Positions 63,990 through 64,000 of a stretch of DNA of 64,000 nucleotides are shown piece by piece. Source of the DNA: Sulfoacidibacillus ferrooxidans (GTDB lineage: Bacteria > Bacillota > Bacilli > Alicyclobacillales > SLC66); NCBI RefSeq assembly GCF_022606465.1, contig NZ_JALBUF010000001.1, positions 372,001-436,000 on the forward strand, given 5' to 3'. The translations under genes and the position numbers were made by a program. The notes under the pieces are model-generated. The model ran no database searches, was not told the origin of the DNA, and saw only the letters and a list, made by a program, of their open reading frames with translations. Numbering within the stretch: position 1 is the first letter of the stretch; each line of letters starts with the position of its first letter.

Positions 63990-64000
63990 AGTTTTTGCCT

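Overview
The window reads as chromosome of a low-to-moderate GC, spore-forming Bacillota. The signs are strong Shine-Dalgarno sites, many TTG/GTG starts, a YhcN/YlaJ-type spore lipoprotein, PerR, an M-box riboswitch and PcrA. A CuA-type oxidase operon with two cupredoxin-fold proteins, plus a ferritin-VIT iron protein, recalls acidophilic Alicyclobacillaceae-like bacteria. That placement is an inference from gene content, not a measurement. I see no rRNA, tRNA, CRISPR, phage or complete insertion sequence.

Layout. 0.2-2 kb: MarR regulator and MFS exporter. 2.2-9.7 kb: a glycolate/lactate island, with malate synthase (+) convergent to a permease-glcE-glcF-glcD operon (-); the operon promoter is clear and is followed by six 8-bp tandem repeats. 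9.9-15.4 kb: UbiB-like kinase, ferritin-VIT protein, and an Nramp-family transporter preceded by an M-box Mg2+ riboswitch and followed by an unlisted 58-aa membrane ORF. 15.4-25.9 kb: methyltransferase, PcrA, OYE-type reductase, amidase, pseudouridine synthase, ABC-F protein and small unknowns. 26-30 kb: a MarR-controlled pair of ABC exporters. 30.2-39.6 kb: a ten-gene copper/oxidase operon (membrane protein, Cu+-ATPase, CtaG, sulfocyanin-like lipoprotein, cupredoxin, CoxB, CoxA, CoxC, 55-aa membrane protein, YhcN-like lipoprotein). 39.8-46 kb: hydrolase, YceI, and divergent fatty-acid/butanoate degradation operons. 46-55.7 kb: RecQ, amino-acid permease, MFS, PerR/peroxiredoxin, Uup-type ABC-F, cytochrome P450. 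55.75-55.91 kb: a 160-bp terminal-inverted-repeat element. 56-60.7 kb: phosphodiester glycosidase-like exoprotein, DCC protein, NYC1-like SDR, cytosine deaminase, MsrA. 60.9-64 kb: a four-gene sulfur-relay-like operon (DsrE-like, TusA-OsmC fusion, MetE-like, CcdA-like).

The most striking observation is in the last operon. The CcdA/DsbD-like gene is open for 244 codons except for one in-frame TGA exactly where the family carries its TM1 redox cysteine (C-A-P-TGA). A 15-bp imperfect stem-loop begins right after that TGA. This fits a selenocysteine codon with a bacterial SECIS-like hairpin, although a nonsense mutation cannot be excluded from this window. The second strong observation is an M-box riboswitch upstream of an Nramp homologue that lacks the usual DPGN and TM6 methionine signatures, which points to Mg2+ rather than Mn2+/Fe2+ transport.
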